From the NCBI GenBank assembly GCA_029262195.1, contig JAJCZX010000010.1, positions 255,352-319,351 of the forward strand: a stretch of 64,000 bases of DNA. The letters run 5' to 3'. This stretch comes from Gemmatimonadota bacterium (lineage in GTDB: Bacteria > Gemmatimonadota > Gemmatimonadetes > Gemmatimonadales > GWC2-71-9). Below are positions 8,883-17,876 of the stretch, piece by piece. The first letter of the stretch is position 1. Each line of letters starts with the position of its first letter. A model generated the notes under the pieces. The model worked only from the letters and a program-made list of their open reading frames with translations. It was not told where the DNA came from and made no database searches. A program made the position numbers and the translations under genes.

Positions 8883-8958
8883 GTCCAGGGTTCCGCGAGC
8901 TTCGACAAAATTCCATCCTGATTATCCTCTCCCTCTTCCCTCCCAACTCCTCCCTCAA

Positions 8959-10236
8959 TTAATCGATTCTGGGATTCACCACATTTGCGAATCGCGAACC
9001 GAATCGATAGCTAAAGCCAACTCCGAAGTCGAAGCGGAAGCCGGTTTCTCGCTGGCGTCTCTGACGGAGGATTTCCTCTTCGGAAATAGCCTGGGCGGGG
9101 AGGAAAAATTGATCTTTGACTCGGTCGAACGATGCGAACACGTCGACATTGAAACCCCGGAAGAGCCGGTATTCTACGAAGAGGAAGGTTTCGATCCGAT
9201 GTGTGGCCAGATCGTTGAAGTACTGGATTCCTTCGATCGAACCGAAGATCTCTCCCCATGGCTGTCTCACCGCTGCTGAAATCTCAAGACTGTGGCGGGC
9301 AAGTAGCTCGTCTGTTTGGCCTTCAACCGAAATCAGTTCGTAGTCGAAATATGCCATCTCGACCACATATCTGAATGTCAGGGCCCGTCGGGTGGACTCG
9401 GCCCAGGGGAAAATGTTGTACTCCAAAGCCGGGCCGCCGGCAATCTGAATGTCCTGATTTCGGAACGTGGATTTTTCAGCCTCCGCGAAACTGCCGAAAC
9501 TCCATCGATCATCCAAACTCCACACCGCGAGGACTCTTCCTTCGTAATCGAATACGTCGTTGACGAAACCGTTTCCGTTGCCAAGTTCGTCGAACTCCTC
9601 GCGATCATACTCGACTTCGGCCTCCATATTGATTTTGAAATCTTCCGCAACTCTACCGGCTGTTATGAAACCGTCAACCTCGTACTGTCTTTCCCTCGAT
9701 TCCCCTTCAACGGAAACGTCGGCCCCAACGCGAAAAACCCACAGGTTCCATGGATCTTCGTCCTGCTCCGAGGTTGTGGCCTGGCCTTCTCCTGTATCCT
9801 GGCGCTGAACGCGGAGGTTTGAAATTAATGGGGTTGTTTCGACGTATTGTACCAATCCGACGGCAATAACGTTTGTTATCCCGTCTCTAACCTCGGAATC
9901 TGTTGCGTCAGGGTCGGACGTGTATCCGAGCGTTTTGTCCTGTCCCGCGAATCGTCCTCTACCGATGTAAGCAAACGTGTATTGCTCACCCTGCCCGCCG
10001 GTTCTCTGTGAGGTCGCGAGAATGTGCACATCGGAGTCCTCTCGGTCGCGGGCCCAGTTGACCCATGGGATCTCTCTGCGGAGGTGGTCGAAGTCACAAT
10101 TACGTACGTCACAGTCGACGAAAACAAGAAGGGAACCGGTGGAATCTGGTGCGTTTTGCGCGCGGGCGGTTGTTGGGAGCAGCGCAATGAAAACGGCCGC
10201 AACAGCCAAAGAAGTTTTTAGGTTGGTTTTTGACAT
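8959..10236 (-). CDS. Outer-membrane beta-barrel protein, unknown function
   Basis: 425 residues from the ATG at 10236. This start gives a clean signal peptide (cleaved near TARAQ); a GTG at 10275 would add 13 residues in front of it. After the signal come a Cys-containing N-terminal domain (FVDCDVRNCDFDHLRREIPWVNWARDR) and a long region of alternating residues rich in aromatic strand ends, as in a beta-barrel. The C-terminal strand GFRFDFGVGFSYRFGSRF is typical of outer-membrane proteins. I do not recognise a named family with confidence. No partner gene is obvious; the spermidine-synthase-like gene upstream on the same strand is 85 bases away. Confidence 0.72.
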   Translation of the reverse strand: MSKTNLKTSLAVAAVFIALLPTTARAQNAPDSTGSLLVFVDCDVRNCDFDHLRREIPWVNWARDREDSDVHILATSQRTGGQGEQYTFAYIGRGRFAGQDKTLGYTSDPDATDSEVRDGITNVIAVGLVQYVETTPLISNLRVQRQDTGEGQATTSEQDEDPWNLWVFRVGADVSVEGESRERQYEVDGFITAGRVAEDFKINMEAEVEYDREEFDELGNGNGFVNDVFDYEGRVLAVWSLDDRWSFGSFAEAEKSTFRNQDIQIAGGPALEYNIFPWAESTRRALTFRYVVEMAYFDYELISVEGQTDELLARHSLEISAAVRQPWGEIFGSIEGIQYFNDLATHRIETFLFVEYRLFRGFNVDVFASFDRVKDQFFLPAQAISEEEILRQRRQRETGFRFDFGVGFSYRFGSRFANVVNPRID

Positions 10237-10320
10237 GTTTTTCAGGGATGGGGTGAAGAGGCTGTGGTTATTCACTACTTGGATGGTGGTTTGAGCAGTT
10301 TGGTTGTAATCGGAATCAAT

Positions 10321-13300
10321 TCAATTTTCGGTTTCGAACGCCTCCAGGTAAGCGCTGACCAACGCTACGTTGACATCGAAACCATCGTTCAAGAACCGGG
10401 GCATCAGGCGGGACCATAACTCGCGGGCTCCCGCCACGTCTCCCACCAGCAGCTTTGCAGCCACTCCCCCTGAAAACACTTCCCTGACTGGAACCCAGTC
10501 ATCACCGGTTGATCCCAGCACGGCGAGTGTATCAACGATGCTTGCCGCTTCTGCAAAGTCCCAACCTGAAAGGGCACTTCTGAAGCGAATGGCAGCGACG
10601 GCCGTTTCAGGCGCCTCCATACGGTTCATATAATCTAAAACATCGGGGAAAATGTCGGCGTTTCCTATCCCTTTGGTGCCCGTGAAGAAATCGTTTTCCA
10701 CCGCTAACCAGAGATTCACCCAGTTTTTCCAATCGGTTGGAGGGGTTGAGGAATTGATTGCCTGATTCCACTGTTCCCACCGATTTATTGCATCCGGCGC
10801 TCCGTAGCCTCCGAAGGTTAATTCGGGATCATCTCCGTTTCTGAACGCCCTCATAAGTGCTCCGCGAGTACGGGAGGACACCACGGAGTTGGTCGCCAGT
10901 GCGCCGCTCAATTCGACGGCAGGCAGCACCCTTCGTTGAAAGAACGGAGCGGTGAAGTCAAACCGATCCAACCCCAGTTCAACCAACCCGGTAGCTCCCA
11001 GACCCAGGTAGCGGGCACGTTCGGCGCGGAGGTCGACGGTCGGATAAAATTCGGAATTCTGTTCCTCCCAATCGTCAAGCAACGGGGCCAGGGCGCGACG
11101 ATCAGTCAGGAACGCTCCGTGCAGGGTCTCGGGCGTAAGGGGTATCGTGTGACACAGGTCCGCGGCGAGGTCATCTGTCAGTGCCGACTCCCAAACCGGC
11201 GTTGAGAGTCGGGCAGAGTTGGTGGCGACTATGAGCAGGTCGACGTCGTCGAGGAGGTAAACGCGGTAGTCTTCGAAATTGCCGTGGAGCGCGGACATAA
11301 CACTCATTACCAGCCCGTCGTCCATTTCATAGAGTTGCAACCATTGTCCGAATACGGCTCCGGGGGCCATGTAGCGACCAACGTGCTCGTAAAACTCAGT
11401 GGTGAAAAGGCTCGCTACTCCACTCACCCAGGGATTCGATGGCTCTGAGATAATGATGTCGTATTTGTCGTTTCGCGCCGAAAAGTGGGTTCGGGCATCC
11501 TGAATAACAATTTCGGACCGAGGGTCGTCGAATACCCGGGCGTTGGCAGGATAGAAGACACGTGACCCCTCCAGGATCTGTGGCTCGATCTCTATGGTCG
11601 TAACTGATTCGAAGGTTGGGTTCGAGAGCAGCGTGTGGGAGGTAAGTCCCGATCCATGTCCCACTACTGCTGCGCGTCGGGCACCGGGTACGTGAGCCAT
11701 CGGGATGACACCCAGAAGGGTTTGTGTAGTTGCATCACCCGACATCGGGCGTCTGGTCGTCGAATCCGAACAGCCCGCGATCCACGTGGGCGTCAACGAG
11801 GCATCTGCTTTGCCGTTGGTTTTGATCGTAACCATCGCGGCATCTTGATGCACGGTAACTGTTGCTGTCCTGCCATCCTCGTGGAAAATGGCCTGTACGA
11901 ATTCCGGGTTGAACGATCTTCCGTGTCGATACACGCCGCTTCCCAGCAAGAGTGGATCAAAAGTTGTAGTCAGGGCGACCAGCCCGATTACTGCAACGGC
12001 AAGGATGGCGTTTCCGTGAGCGAAACGGGCCCCCCTCGGCCCGTCTGCAACCAGATAAAGAATCCAGAGCCCCAACCCGATATCAACTATCGTTCCCGCG
12101 ATCAACAGATTTTTTAAACCGAGCAACGGGAGCGCTATCAAGCCCGCAATGATGACGCCGAAAATCGATCCTAACGTGTTGATTCCGTAAACTGCGCCGA
12201 TCGCCCGTTCCCCTTCGTTCGCGGCAAGCAGGGTACGAGTGATCAGGGGAAGAGTGATCCCGGCGCAAAAAGTAGACGGTACCATCACGATCACCGATAT
12301 CACATAGCGGGCGACCGTAAATCCAGCGTAGCCGTTGTCGGTTTTCGCAAAGGTGGTAATCAACTCTCCCATCCACGCGAAAGACGATACATACACCGGT
12401 AGGGTCAATAATGCAGTCAATCCCATGAGACATTGCACGATACCGAGGGCTTTAAGAGGGTTGGACCACCGATCCGAACGCTCTCGGACCCAAAAAGACC
12501 CCAGAGCCAGCCCCAAAATAAAAGCACTCAACATCAGGTCGAATGAGCGCGTCGTGCTGCCCAGCACGAGCGACAACATTCGGAGCCAGCTGATTTCATA
12601 GACGAAAGATGCGAGAGCTGTGCCGAAACTGACCGCCAACAAAATTGGCAACAGGTTTCCGACCTTTTCGTAATCCCTTTTGGCATTGCCGCTGCCACTG
12701 CCGGGCCTGGGGGCCTCAGTTTGCTTGAGGGCCGGGTAGCGCGCCGCGATGACGACTGCAGCACCGGCGACGAACAAATTCAAGATACTGGCGAAAAGGA
12801 GCGTTCCCGGGAGTCCCGATGCACCTACAAGATAAAAACCTGCCAGTAACACTCCGGCCGCGGCCCCGAGGCTGTTGGTGAAGTAAAGCAGGGATAATGT
12901 CCTGCCCTGTCTATCGGTGAACCGGCGCAGCACGCCTGCGGCCATAAGTGGAAATGTCGTGCCAAGGAGAATCGCCTGGGGTAGAATGAGGGATCCGGCG
13001 ACGGCCCACTTGATAATGTTGAGAGTAGGGCCACCCGCGACTGGAGGAAAAAGGTTGTCGTATGAGAAAGCTGTGACCCACTGAAAAACGTCGTGAAAAA
13101 ACAATGCACCGATGGCGAGAAAAAATTCTGCCAACGCATACATGCGTAGCGGATCTTTTATCCTTGTGGTGGCGCGACTGACCGCAAGGGCACCAAGCGC
13201 CATTCCACCAAGAAAAATGGTGAGGACGATTATTCTGGCATATGCGCTGTGACCCACGAAAAGCCCTAGATAGCGGGCCCAGATCGATTCGTAAATCAGT

Positions 13301-13347
13301 CCGGCTGCTCCGGAAAGCGCGAAGATCAGATAGAGGAAAAGTTTCAT
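10321..13347 (-). CDS. Spermidine-synthase-like multi-pass membrane fusion protein
   Basis: 1008 residues from the ATG at 13347, which places the first membrane helix at once; an upstream in-frame start would add 14 residues. Two blocks of membrane helices (about residues 1-215 and 245-480) resemble an MFS-like transporter half repeated. They are followed by a soluble Rossmann domain similar to spermidine synthase: AAVVGHGSGLTSHTL (nucleotide loop), TTIEIEPQILEGSRVF, IQDARTHF and DIIISEPSNPWVSG. Such fused proteins are common in Gemmatimonadota, Deltaproteobacteria and Acidobacteria, but their substrates are unknown. The C-terminal 250 residues are helical, perhaps TPR-like. An aminopropyl transferase activity cannot be assumed. 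Confidence 0.83.
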   Translation of the reverse strand: MKLFLYLIFALSGAAGLIYESIWARYLGLFVGHSAYARIIVLTIFLGGMALGALAVSRATTRIKDPLRMYALAEFFLAIGALFFHDVFQWVTAFSYDNLFPPVAGGPTLNIIKWAVAGSLILPQAILLGTTFPLMAAGVLRRFTDRQGRTLSLLYFTNSLGAAAGVLLAGFYLVGASGLPGTLLFASILNLFVAGAAVVIAARYPALKQTEAPRPGSGSGNAKRDYEKVGNLLPILLAVSFGTALASFVYEISWLRMLSLVLGSTTRSFDLMLSAFILGLALGSFWVRERSDRWSNPLKALGIVQCLMGLTALLTLPVYVSSFAWMGELITTFAKTDNGYAGFTVARYVISVIVMVPSTFCAGITLPLITRTLLAANEGERAIGAVYGINTLGSIFGVIIAGLIALPLLGLKNLLIAGTIVDIGLGLWILYLVADGPRGARFAHGNAILAVAVIGLVALTTTFDPLLLGSGVYRHGRSFNPEFVQAIFHEDGRTATVTVHQDAAMVTIKTNGKADASLTPTWIAGCSDSTTRRPMSGDATTQTLLGVIPMAHVPGARRAAVVGHGSGLTSHTLLSNPTFESVTTIEIEPQILEGSRVFYPANARVFDDPRSEIVIQDARTHFSARNDKYDIIISEPSNPWVSGVASLFTTEFYEHVGRYMAPGAVFGQWLQLYEMDDGLVMSVMSALHGNFEDYRVYLLDDVDLLIVATNSARLSTPVWESALTDDLAADLCHTIPLTPETLHGAFLTDRRALAPLLDDWEEQNSEFYPTVDLRAERARYLGLGATGLVELGLDRFDFTAPFFQRRVLPAVELSGALATNSVVSSRTRGALMRAFRNGDDPELTFGGYGAPDAINRWEQWNQAINSSTPPTDWKNWVNLWLAVENDFFTGTKGIGNADIFPDVLDYMNRMEAPETAVAAIRFRSALSGWDFAEAASIVDTLAVLGSTGDDWVPVREVFSGGVAAKLLVGDVAGARELWSRLMPRFLNDGFDVNVALVSAYLEAFETEN

Positions 13348-13536
13348 ATTGGGCGCCCTATCAATAACACATTGGAAAAGGGCGCGCACGTTTGAATTGT
13401 TGCTTATTGAAACGAATCGATGAGGTCGTTACGTATTGGAGAGCGACCGCCGCCGAGACCGGGCAGGTTTCCGTGGCGCCGTTCCAGCTTCGAGGGCTGG
13501 GTTGACTGACTACTGATAGACGGAAGGTGGGAACCA

Positions 13537-13806
13537 ATGAGCGAAAACGACTCAAACGAGGAAGAAGTTTACACGGAGGAGCACAAGGTCCAGGGTGACG
13601 GACTTGTTGCGCGCGTAAAAGAACTGATCCACGAAGGCAATATCCGCAGGATTATTATCAAAAACAGTGAGGGTAAAACACTGATTGAAATCCCTCTGAC
13701 CATAGGTGTTGCTGGCCTGGCGTTCGCTCCCGTGTTAGCTGCCCTTGGTGCCCTGGCTGCGTTGGCTGCGGACTTCACACTGGTTGTCGAGAAAAAGGCG
13801 GAATAG
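13537..13806 (+). CDS. DUF4342 domain protein
   Basis: 89 residues. The pattern (charged N-terminus, VKELIHEGNIRRIIIKN, then EGKTLIEIPLTIGVAGL and a hydrophobic Ala-rich stretch) is that of the DUF4342 family. The hydrophobic segment at about residues 55-80 may insert in the membrane. Function unknown; its members are small and often found near stress or membrane genes. A ribosome binding site (GGTGGGA) precedes the ATG. It is followed by the cold-shock gene on the same strand after 180 bases. Confidence 0.78.
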   Translation: MSENDSNEEEVYTEEHKVQGDGLVARVKELIHEGNIRRIIIKNSEGKTLIEIPLTIGVAGLAFAPVLAALGALAALAADFTLVVEKKAE

Positions 13807-13821
13807 AAGCTCTGATTCCCA

Positions 13822-13848
13822 TTGACATTTTATCGTTCCAACTAAATT
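13822..13848 (+). promoter_or_regulatory. Candidate promoter of the cold-shock gene
   Basis: TTGACA at 13822-13827 and TAAATT at 13843-13848, with a 15-base spacer (short but usable). Transcription from here would give a leader of about 130 bases. Long structured leaders are a known feature of cspA-type genes. A GTGGC/GCCAC hairpin sits in it at 13879-13894. Confidence 0.4.
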
Positions 13849-13986
13849 TTTCGATCGCTCAATAATGAAAAAGAGCGAGTGGCTCGGTCGCCACAACCCG
13901 GCGCGGGGGTGCTTCCGCGAGACCAGGATGGGTGGCAGGGGCGGATTTTCCGAAACTGCCAACGCCGTTATAAGGAGTTTGGAACG

Positions 13987-14193
13987 ATGCGTACCAAAGG
14001 TACCGTGAAGTGGTTCAACGATCAAAAGGGCTTTGGATTTATCACACCTGAAGACGGTGGCAAAGATTGCTTTGTTCACCACAGCGCCATTCAAGCTGAG
14101 GGTTTCAAAAGCCTGAGCGATGGCGATCAGGTTGAGTTCGATATAGCCGAAGGCCAAAAGGGCCCGGCAGCCGAAAATGTCGTAAAGCTCTAG
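13987..14193 (+). CDS. csp: Cold-shock domain protein (CspA family)
   Basis: 68 residues, the normal size. The ATG at 13987 has a strong site (AAGGAG) eight bases upstream; the longer open frame before it has no such site. RNP1-type motif KGFGFIT and RNP2-type VFVHH-like motif CFVHHSAI are intact, as are the aromatic residues KWFND that bind single-stranded nucleic acid. It acts as an RNA chaperone in the cytoplasm. A strong terminator follows. Confidence 0.95.
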   Translation: MRTKGTVKWFNDQKGFGFITPEDGGKDCFVHHSAIQAEGFKSLSDGDQVEFDIAEGQKGPAAENVVKL

Positions 14194-14206
14194 TCTTTAC
14201 GTCGTT

Positions 14207-14242
14207 GGGGTGGCTTCGGAAACGGGGCCACCCTTTTCTTTG
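14207..14242 (+). terminator. Rho-independent terminator of csp
   Basis: GGGTGGC (14208-14214) pairs with GCCACCC (14227-14233), followed at once by TTTTCTTT. It lies 14 bases after the csp stop codon. Confidence 0.85.
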
Positions 14243-14392
14243 TCCGTCCTCTGGTATTTCTTCCCAGTTGCCCGCAGCTCTGAAACAAATAATTCTTACT
14301 GGAATCTGGTCGGCGCTGCTTGCAGGTTTATGTGAAAAAGGGATAGGTTTATCCCGTCTGACGTGGGTTTTCCTGTATCCTCGGAGGGAAAA

Positions 14393-16411
14393 GTGGCGAA
14401 ACTGTCGGAACTGAAAATCAAGGCGCGAGAGCTGGAAAAACTCGGACAGACCGAAAAAGCTCTTTCGATCTATCAGCATATTCTGTCTCATCTTGAAGGA
14501 ACCCCTTCGATAAACAATGAATTGGCTCTTTTTGTAAAGACGGGCGATCTCCTTTTGCGCCTTGGTCGTTCTGACGAAGCACTGAGTTCTTTCCAAAAGG
14601 GCGCCGGTTACTATGCTCAATTTGGCGCTGCGCAACGCGTGAACGCCCTCTGTGACAAGATTGCCCGGGTTGATCCCAGCCGCGCCAACCTCCAGGTCAC
14701 TTACGCGCGCACCCTTCTGGACGGGGATCACCTCGGCTCGGCGCGTGACGTTCTGGCAGATTACGCCGCCAAGGCAGAACTCGGACCGACAATTGAAATA
14801 TTAGACGAATTGGCCGGACGGTCGAGCGAACATATTCGACCGGTGTTGACGCATTTCCTGGAAGCGATAGAAAAGGGCGAACCGCTTACTGTCCCCGAGG
14901 AAGCCCGCCGTGCGTCGCGACGATTGTCAAGAATTTCCGAACAAGAGATAGACCCGCGAGCCGAAGAAATTGATCCCAAGGAGGTCCTCGGAATGGACTG
15001 GAAGCCGGCCGATCCAATGGCCGAATCCGATTTTGTTCCGGAGGATGATGTTTTTGCTTTCGAGCCTGTTCAGGAGTGGGCGGACCCGGAGTCACGAAAA
15101 GGCAAATGGAGTCTCGAAAAAAGAAAGGCTGAGGCCGAGGAACAGGCCAGGAGGGAAGCTGAAGAAGTTGCGGCCGCTGACGCCGAGACCGAAGTTGAAT
15201 CGGCGGCAGAACCGGATCCTAAAGAAAAGACTATAGGTGGTGTAGAGTACCTCGACGCCTCTGCGTCGGTAGACGATTGGCTTTCAGGAAAGTCTTATGA
15301 AGAAACGGCACACGAGGATGAATCCCCGGACGCCGGTGATGAAGCCGAATCTAACGAGGATACCGAAACTGCCGCTGGTGACGCGGATCCGCAGATGGGG
15401 ACTCTGTCACCCACAGGAACGGTTTCGTTATTTACCGACTCCGGTGCCGAAACCGATCCTGATTCTGAAGCCGAGGATGAGACTGATATGGAGCCTGCCT
15501 CCGAGGTGGAGGATGGGCCAGAGTCAGAGCCAGAACCGGTCCCGGTGCGGGAACCGAAGCCGGAGCCAGCCGAGCGGACGGCGCCGAGATCTTTTAGCGC
15601 ACCGACGACTCCGCGCCAATTGGCCCACAAGCCTCCAGAGCCCGCAGAGCGGAAAGGACCTTCTCCTCTGCTGATGGCGGGAGGTGGCGTGATAGCTGGC
15701 CTTGTGATCGGTCTCGGGCTTGCCGTGACCGGCGTTATTCCGATAGGCGGAGCGTCGTCTCCAACCGAGGCTCCACCGCAAACACCTGCGGCTCCGCAGG
15801 CGGCTGCGCCAGCGCCAACAGAGGAACCGGTTGTTGCCGCGGTGGCGGATTCAACGGATGACAACCAATTGGATACGTCCTCTGTGAGGGCCGCCGATTC
15901 CGGCGCGATCGGGGTAGCGCAGCTTGGAGACTCGTCGCCGCCAGTGGTTTCGCTTGATTCAGCCGTGTCCCAACTGCCGCAGGGAGATTCGGTGCCGACA
16001 GCAGTTGTCGCCCCGGTGGCGCCAGTTGAAACCACGATTGACACGCCCGATATGATCAGTGGAGATGTAGCAGACACCGCCGCCGGGGCTGGGGAGCAAA
16101 CGCCGCCGGTGGGCAACCCGGTAGTTGTAGACGGCCTCGAAATCTCGAGTGTTTCGGAAACCGTCCTGAGAGGACAGCCTGGCTTTAGAGTGGTTCACCT
16201 GCTGGACTCGGGAGATGAGTTCACTATTGAATCGTATCCGGACACGTTGAGGGCCAGGGACGGCAACATCCAGGTGGTGGTGACACCACCGGACACGGTG
16301 GTCGGCATCTTGAGGATGAGAACCCATATGGTCTATGCGAGTGGTGTAATGCCTGAAGACTCGCTCCGCACGCTTATGGCGCTGCTGGTGGTTGCCGATA
16401 GCGGCCAGTAA
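14393..16411 (+). CDS. TPR protein with acidic linker and single membrane segment
   Basis: 672 residues from the GTG at 14393, chosen because GGAGGG ends four bases before it; another GTG at 14363 lacks such a site. Residues 1-180 are TPR-like helices (LEKLGQTEKALSIYQHIL, LLLRLGRSDEALSSFQKG). Residues 190-400 are a very acidic, Glu/Asp-rich, low-complexity linker. A membrane helix lies at about 425-450 (LLMAGGGVIAGLVIGLGLAV). The rest is an Ala/Pro/Thr-rich periplasmic linker with a small folded C-terminus. The TPR part faces the cytoplasm. The layout resembles anchor proteins that link a cytoplasmic complex to the envelope. Partner unknown. Confidence 0.78.
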   Translation: MAKLSELKIKARELEKLGQTEKALSIYQHILSHLEGTPSINNELALFVKTGDLLLRLGRSDEALSSFQKGAGYYAQFGAAQRVNALCDKIARVDPSRANLQVTYARTLLDGDHLGSARDVLADYAAKAELGPTIEILDELAGRSSEHIRPVLTHFLEAIEKGEPLTVPEEARRASRRLSRISEQEIDPRAEEIDPKEVLGMDWKPADPMAESDFVPEDDVFAFEPVQEWADPESRKGKWSLEKRKAEAEEQARREAEEVAAADAETEVESAAEPDPKEKTIGGVEYLDASASVDDWLSGKSYEETAHEDESPDAGDEAESNEDTETAAGDADPQMGTLSPTGTVSLFTDSGAETDPDSEAEDETDMEPASEVEDGPESEPEPVPVREPKPEPAERTAPRSFSAPTTPRQLAHKPPEPAERKGPSPLLMAGGGVIAGLVIGLGLAVTGVIPIGGASSPTEAPPQTPAAPQAAAPAPTEEPVVAAVADSTDDNQLDTSSVRAADSGAIGVAQLGDSSPPVVSLDSAVSQLPQGDSVPTAVVAPVAPVETTIDTPDMISGDVADTAAGAGEQTPPVGNPVVVDGLEISSVSETVLRGQPGFRVVHLLDSGDEFTIESYPDTLRARDGNIQVVVTPPDTVVGILRMRTHMVYASGVMPEDSLRTLMALLVVADSGQ

Positions 16412-16430
16412 ACCAGGATTGCGCCTGGCG

Positions 16431-17876
16431 GTGTCTCGATTCCCGGCAATCCTTTCGCCTGCTATTTCAGGCCTGGCTATTGCAGCCTGTACTGCAGCAC
16501 CGGTGCACGAACCCCGGATCGGTATGATAGAGTTGTCGTCCAGTTACGAACCCCTGGTGGCGGGTTTTTCATGGGCTAAGACTCAATCTCTTGAGTATGT
16601 GTTTGAAGGTGATCCGGTGGGGAAATGGTACGAAGCGGCTCTTCCCAGGCGCGAGGCGTTTTGCATGAGGGACGTTTCTCATCAAGCGATCGGGGCATTG
16701 GCGTTGGGTCTCTCCGAGCACACACGAAACATGATGAAGAAATTCGCCGCCAATATCGCTGAAACGCGAAAGTGGTGTAGCTACTGGGAGATCAACAGGT
16801 ACGATGCGCCGGCTCCCGTGGACTATAGAAGTGACGAAGATTTCTGGTACAACCTCCCCGCCAATTTCGACGTAATCCAGTCGATCGAAAAAATTCACGA
16901 ATGGACAGGCGATGATGAGTATGTGACCGATTCTGTCTTCCGCAACTTCTACCGACGCAGCCTGGTCGATTACGTTGCCGCCTGGGATGAAAACGGCGAC
17001 GGTATCATGGAAAGTTCGCCGGCCAACGGCTATCAGGGGATTCCGACGTATTGGGAGGGAGACGGTCCTCGGGCGATCACGGGATCTGATCTGGTCGCAT
17101 CCCAGTTTGCAGCTAACCGTGCGTTCGGGTCGATCTTACGATTGAGCGGAGATTCCGTTGAAGCGCAAGGTTATTTAGATACCGCGAATCGACTGAAAAG
17201 ATACTTCAACGATCAGTGGTGGAATGCCGAGCTTGGGAGGTTCCAGACATCGATCCTGGAAGGTGGAGCATTCGACACAACTCACGTTCCGTTGCTTCAG
17301 ATTCTACCCCTCTATTTTGGCATTGTTGAGCCAGGGTCTCAACGAGAGCACCTGATAGAGAATCTGGTTGAAGGCATCCTGGTCGAGGTCAACGTTTACC
17401 TGGCCGAAGTCTACTACGCAAACGGTCGCGAACAGATCGCGTTCCAGTATTTGATGCGCCAGATGGATCCCGAACTTCCCCGCCGTGAATATCCCGAAAA
17501 CCCTTTCACCGCTGTGGGGACAACGGTGCGGTTCTTTTTGGGTATCAATCCTCAATCCTCTGGAGGGCTAGTTGAGACAAAATCTGCGTTGGTCCCTGAG
17601 GTCGAGTGGGTGAGGGTCGACCACGTTCCCGTCCTTTCTAATGAGATATCAGTCAGGCACGACGGCCTTCACTCGACGCGTTTTGAAAATGAAACGGGTG
17701 CGCCGTTAATCTGGCTAGCGGTATTTAAGGGCCGCCACCGCGAGATTTCAGTTGACGGGCATTCGTTCGACGCCGAGTCTCGTCAGAACGAAATGGGAGA
17801 ATTAGAAAGTTTTGTTCGGGTTAGCGTCGCAACCGGTCAGGTACGCGTTGCCAGCGTGGAGGGGAATAGAGAATGA
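16431..17876 (+). CDS. Secreted six-hairpin glycoside hydrolase, lipoprotein
   Basis: 481 residues from the GTG at 16431, which gives a compact lipoprotein signal (lipobox LAIAAC about residue 20). A TTG at 16392 would add 13 residues and overlap the upstream gene. The body has the helical, Trp/Tyr-rich pattern of an (alpha/alpha)6 barrel: RDVSHQAIGALALGL, AAWDENGDGIMESSP, YWEGDGPRAITGSDLVASQFAANRAF, LQILPLYFGIV. These motifs are seen in GH63/GH78-like catalytic domains. Several conserved acids (DENGDG, EGDG) could be catalytic, but I cannot place the family exactly. It is translationally coupled to the GH36-like gene (four-base overlap), so the two probably degrade one glycan outside the cytoplasm. 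Confidence 0.72.
   Translation: MSRFPAILSPAISGLAIAACTAAPVHEPRIGMIELSSSYEPLVAGFSWAKTQSLEYVFEGDPVGKWYEAALPRREAFCMRDVSHQAIGALALGLSEHTRNMMKKFAANIAETRKWCSYWEINRYDAPAPVDYRSDEDFWYNLPANFDVIQSIEKIHEWTGDDEYVTDSVFRNFYRRSLVDYVAAWDENGDGIMESSPANGYQGIPTYWEGDGPRAITGSDLVASQFAANRAFGSILRLSGDSVEAQGYLDTANRLKRYFNDQWWNAELGRFQTSILEGGAFDTTHVPLLQILPLYFGIVEPGSQREHLIENLVEGILVEVNVYLAEVYYANGREQIAFQYLMRQMDPELPRREYPENPFTAVGTTVRFFLGINPQSSGGLVETKSALVPEVEWVRVDHVPVLSNEISVRHDGLHSTRFENETGAPLIWLAVFKGRHREISVDGHSFDAESRQNEMGELESFVRVSVATGQVRVASVEGNRE

Noticed and set aside
15295..16116. A 273-codon minus-strand frame rich in Ser, Thr, Ala and Gly
   Set aside because: It is the mirror of the acidic, Pro/Ala-rich coding region of the TPR membrane protein; low complexity comes from the biased codons.
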